Shown piece by piece: positions 5,607-6,815 of a DNA stretch of 6,815 nucleotides. Location: the NCBI GenBank assembly GCA_001437855.1, contig LIBD01000048.1:1-6815 (forward strand), written 5' to 3'. The position numbers and the translations under genes are program-made. The notes below the pieces were generated by a model, which worked only from the letters and a program-made list of their open reading frames with translations, made no database searches and was not told the origin of the DNA. Every line of letters starts with the position of its first letter. Positions within the stretch are counted from its first letter, which is position 1. The DNA comes from Actinobacteria bacterium BACL4 MAG-120820-bin23 (GTDB taxonomy: Bacteria > Actinomycetota > Actinomycetes > Nanopelagicales > Nanopelagicaceae).

Positions 5607-6449
5607 ATGTTAATTTTGGCCTGCCTACCTATTGGTGATGTGCGCGATGCATCAGCTCATTTAATTGAGTCAATTGTGCAAGCAAAATATATTGCCGCCG
5701 AAGACTCAAGAAAATTTGCCAGATTATGTTCAGATTTAGATATTAAACACAATGCCAAAGTAATCTCTTTTTTTGAAGGTAATGAGAGTGAACGAATTGA
5801 GGAATTAACTGCGATTTTAAATTCTAATAAAGATATTTTAGTAGTAACCGATGCCGGTGCTCCTGGAATTTCCGATCCTGGCTATCGCTTAATTAGAGCA
5901 GCACTTGCCTTAAATATTCAAATTAAAGTTCTGCCTGGGCCGAGTGCGGTAACTACTGCGCTTTTATTATCTGGATTACCAACTGATCGATTTTGCTTTG
6001 AGGGTTTTCCACCTCGCACAAAAGCAGCTAGAGAAAAATGGTTTAAGGATTTAGCACAAGAGCAGCGGACTATTATCTTCTTTGAAGCTCCACATCGAAT
6101 TGTTGAATCCTTAATTGATGCACAAACAGCATTTGGCGCAAATCGAAGTGGTGTTATTTGCCGAGAGATGAGCAAACATTACGAAGAGGTAATTCGTGGC
6201 AGTATTGCTGAGCTAATTACTTGGGCAGAATCTAAAGATATTTTAGGTGAGATAACTATGGTGGTGGAGGGCTTTGATCCAGGTACTCAACAGTTTTCGC
6301 AGGAAGAGTTAGTTAGATTAGTAATTGAACAGGAAAACGCTGGTGAAAGCCGCAAAGAGGCGATTGCTCAAGTTGCAAAGCAAAACGGCGTAGCAAAACG
6401 AGTAGTTTTTGATGCAATGGTGGCATATAAGAGTGGCGATAAGATCTGA
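5607..6449 (+). CDS. rsmI: 16S rRNA (cytidine-1402-2'-O)-methyltransferase RsmI
   Basis: A complete 280-residue member of the tetrapyrrole-methylase (SAM-dependent) superfamily. RsmI adds the 2'-O-methyl group to C1402 of 16S rRNA in the decoding centre. Visible motifs in order are LACLPIGDVRDAS (4-16; usually ATPIGN), IAAEDSRKFARL (29-40), VVTDAGAPGISDPGYRL (79-95), KVLPGPSAVTTALLLSGLPTDRF (107-129), the RsmI-specific FEGFPPR (131-137), FFEAPHRIVESL (158-169), REMSKHYEEVIRG (186-198) and GEITMVVEG (214-222). A short helical C-terminal domain (about 230-280, ending KEAIAQVAKQNGVAKRVVFDAM) matches the helical domain found at the end of many RsmI proteins. The Cys-Leu before PIGD is unusual against the common Ala-Thr; Asp instead of Asn seems usual in actinobacteria. 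The metG start lies 2 bases after the stop, indicating one transcription unit. Confidence 0.94.
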   Translation: MLILACLPIGDVRDASAHLIESIVQAKYIAAEDSRKFARLCSDLDIKHNAKVISFFEGNESERIEELTAILNSNKDILVVTDAGAPGISDPGYRLIRAALALNIQIKVLPGPSAVTTALLLSGLPTDRFCFEGFPPRTKAAREKWFKDLAQEQRTIIFFEAPHRIVESLIDAQTAFGANRSGVICREMSKHYEEVIRGSIAELITWAESKDILGEITMVVEGFDPGTQQFSQEELVRLVIEQENAGESRKEAIAQVAKQNGVAKRVVFDAMVAYKSGDKI

Positions 6450-6451
6450 TC

Positions 6452-6815
6452 ATGGCTGGCAAATCTTTTTATCTAACTACTCCTATTTATTATGTAAATG
6501 ATGCACCCCATATCGGCCATGCCTATACAACGGTAGCTGGTGATGTATTAACCAGGTGGCATCGGCAAAAAGGTGAGTCAGTTTGGTTTTTAACTGGCAC
6601 CGATGAACATGGTCAAAAGGTTTTAAACACCGCCCAAAGTAATAACACAGTGCCACAAGATTGGTGTGACAAGTTAGTTGAATCAGCCTGGAAGCCAGTT
6701 TGGCAAGATTTAAATATTGCCCATGATGATTTTATAAGAACTACTGAAGAGCGACATACGCAGCGGGTACAGAGATTTTTACAAGGATTAAAAGATGCCG
6801 GTCATATTTATGCTG
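6452..6815 (+). CDS. metG: Methionyl-tRNA synthetase, N-terminal part (cut by window end)
   Basis: The frame is open from ATG at 6452 to the window end, giving 121 complete codons of a protein normally over 500 residues. It charges tRNA-Met with methionine. The start MAGKSFYLTTPIYYVNDAPHI leads into the class I signature HIGH at residues 20-23, followed by HAYTTVAGDVLTRWHRQKG and WFLTGTDEHGQK (47-58), both typical of bacterial MetG. The later part with RTTEERHTQRVQRFLQGLKDAGHIYA fits the start of the connective region. The KMSKS loop and the anticodon-binding domain lie outside the window, so integrity cannot be checked. The gene begins 2 bases after the rsmI stop with no clear Shine-Dalgarno of its own, suggesting translational coupling. 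Confidence 0.95.
   Translation, partial: MAGKSFYLTTPIYYVNDAPHIGHAYTTVAGDVLTRWHRQKGESVWFLTGTDEHGQKVLNTAQSNNTVPQDWCDKLVESAWKPVWQDLNIAHDDFIRTTEERHTQRVQRFLQGLKDAGHIYA

Noticed and set aside
5918..6175. Minus-strand open frame of 85 codons within rsmI.
   Set aside because: It is antisense to the best conserved RsmI motifs and looks like a shadow frame.

Overview
The window is a dense, AT-rich stretch of bacterial chromosome from an actinobacterium. Gene content and order support this: a CtaG-type tail, 5-formyltetrahydrofolate cyclo-ligase facing away from a MoeA/gephyrin-like gene (glp), then a RimJ-like acetyltransferase and a SepX/GlpR-type membrane protein, then Pmt facing away from rsmI-metG. 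From memory this is the mycobacterial Rv0992c-Rv0996 and Rv1002c-Rv1007c neighbourhood, compressed. Low GC, gaps of 2 to 67 bases, convergent genes that overlap or almost touch, and shortened proteins suggest a streamlined genome such as the freshwater acI lineage (Nanopelagicales). That assignment is inference; no rRNA or marker phylogeny is available here.

Layout. 1-279 (+) is the 3' end of a cytochrome c oxidase assembly (CtaG) gene, followed 9 bases later by an acyl-CoA dehydrogenase (289-1452, +). This runs tail to tail into the folate gene (1449-1991, -) with a 4-base overlap. A 44-base divergent intergenic region separates the folate gene from a rightward cluster: glp (2036-2941), GNAT acetyltransferase (2944-3504) and glpR/sepX-like (3572-4291). 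The glp and GNAT genes are 2 bases apart; the third follows a 67-base gap with an AT-rich dyad. It converges on a pmt-like mannosyltransferase gene (4318-5547, -). A 59-base divergent region then leads to rsmI (5607-6449, +) and the 5' part of metG (6452 onward, cut by the window end).

Functionally, most of the window is housekeeping: respiratory oxidase assembly, acyl-CoA oxidation, one-carbon metabolism, extracytoplasmic protein O-mannosylation, 16S rRNA methylation and methionyl-tRNA charging. The exception is the glp/glpR-like pair. In Corynebacterium, Glp and its membrane receptor GlpR link to FtsZ and cell division, and the Streptomyces relative SepX is a division protein. Here the Glp homologue is only 301 residues. 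It appears to lack the whole MoeA domain that carries the PxFDNSAMDGYA motif, and its other catalytic motifs are eroded, so it looks like a non-enzymatic scaffold reduced to the parts needed for binding. This is the most interesting observation in the window. I saw no mobile elements, CRISPR arrays, tRNA or rRNA genes, and no gene-free stretch longer than 70 bases.
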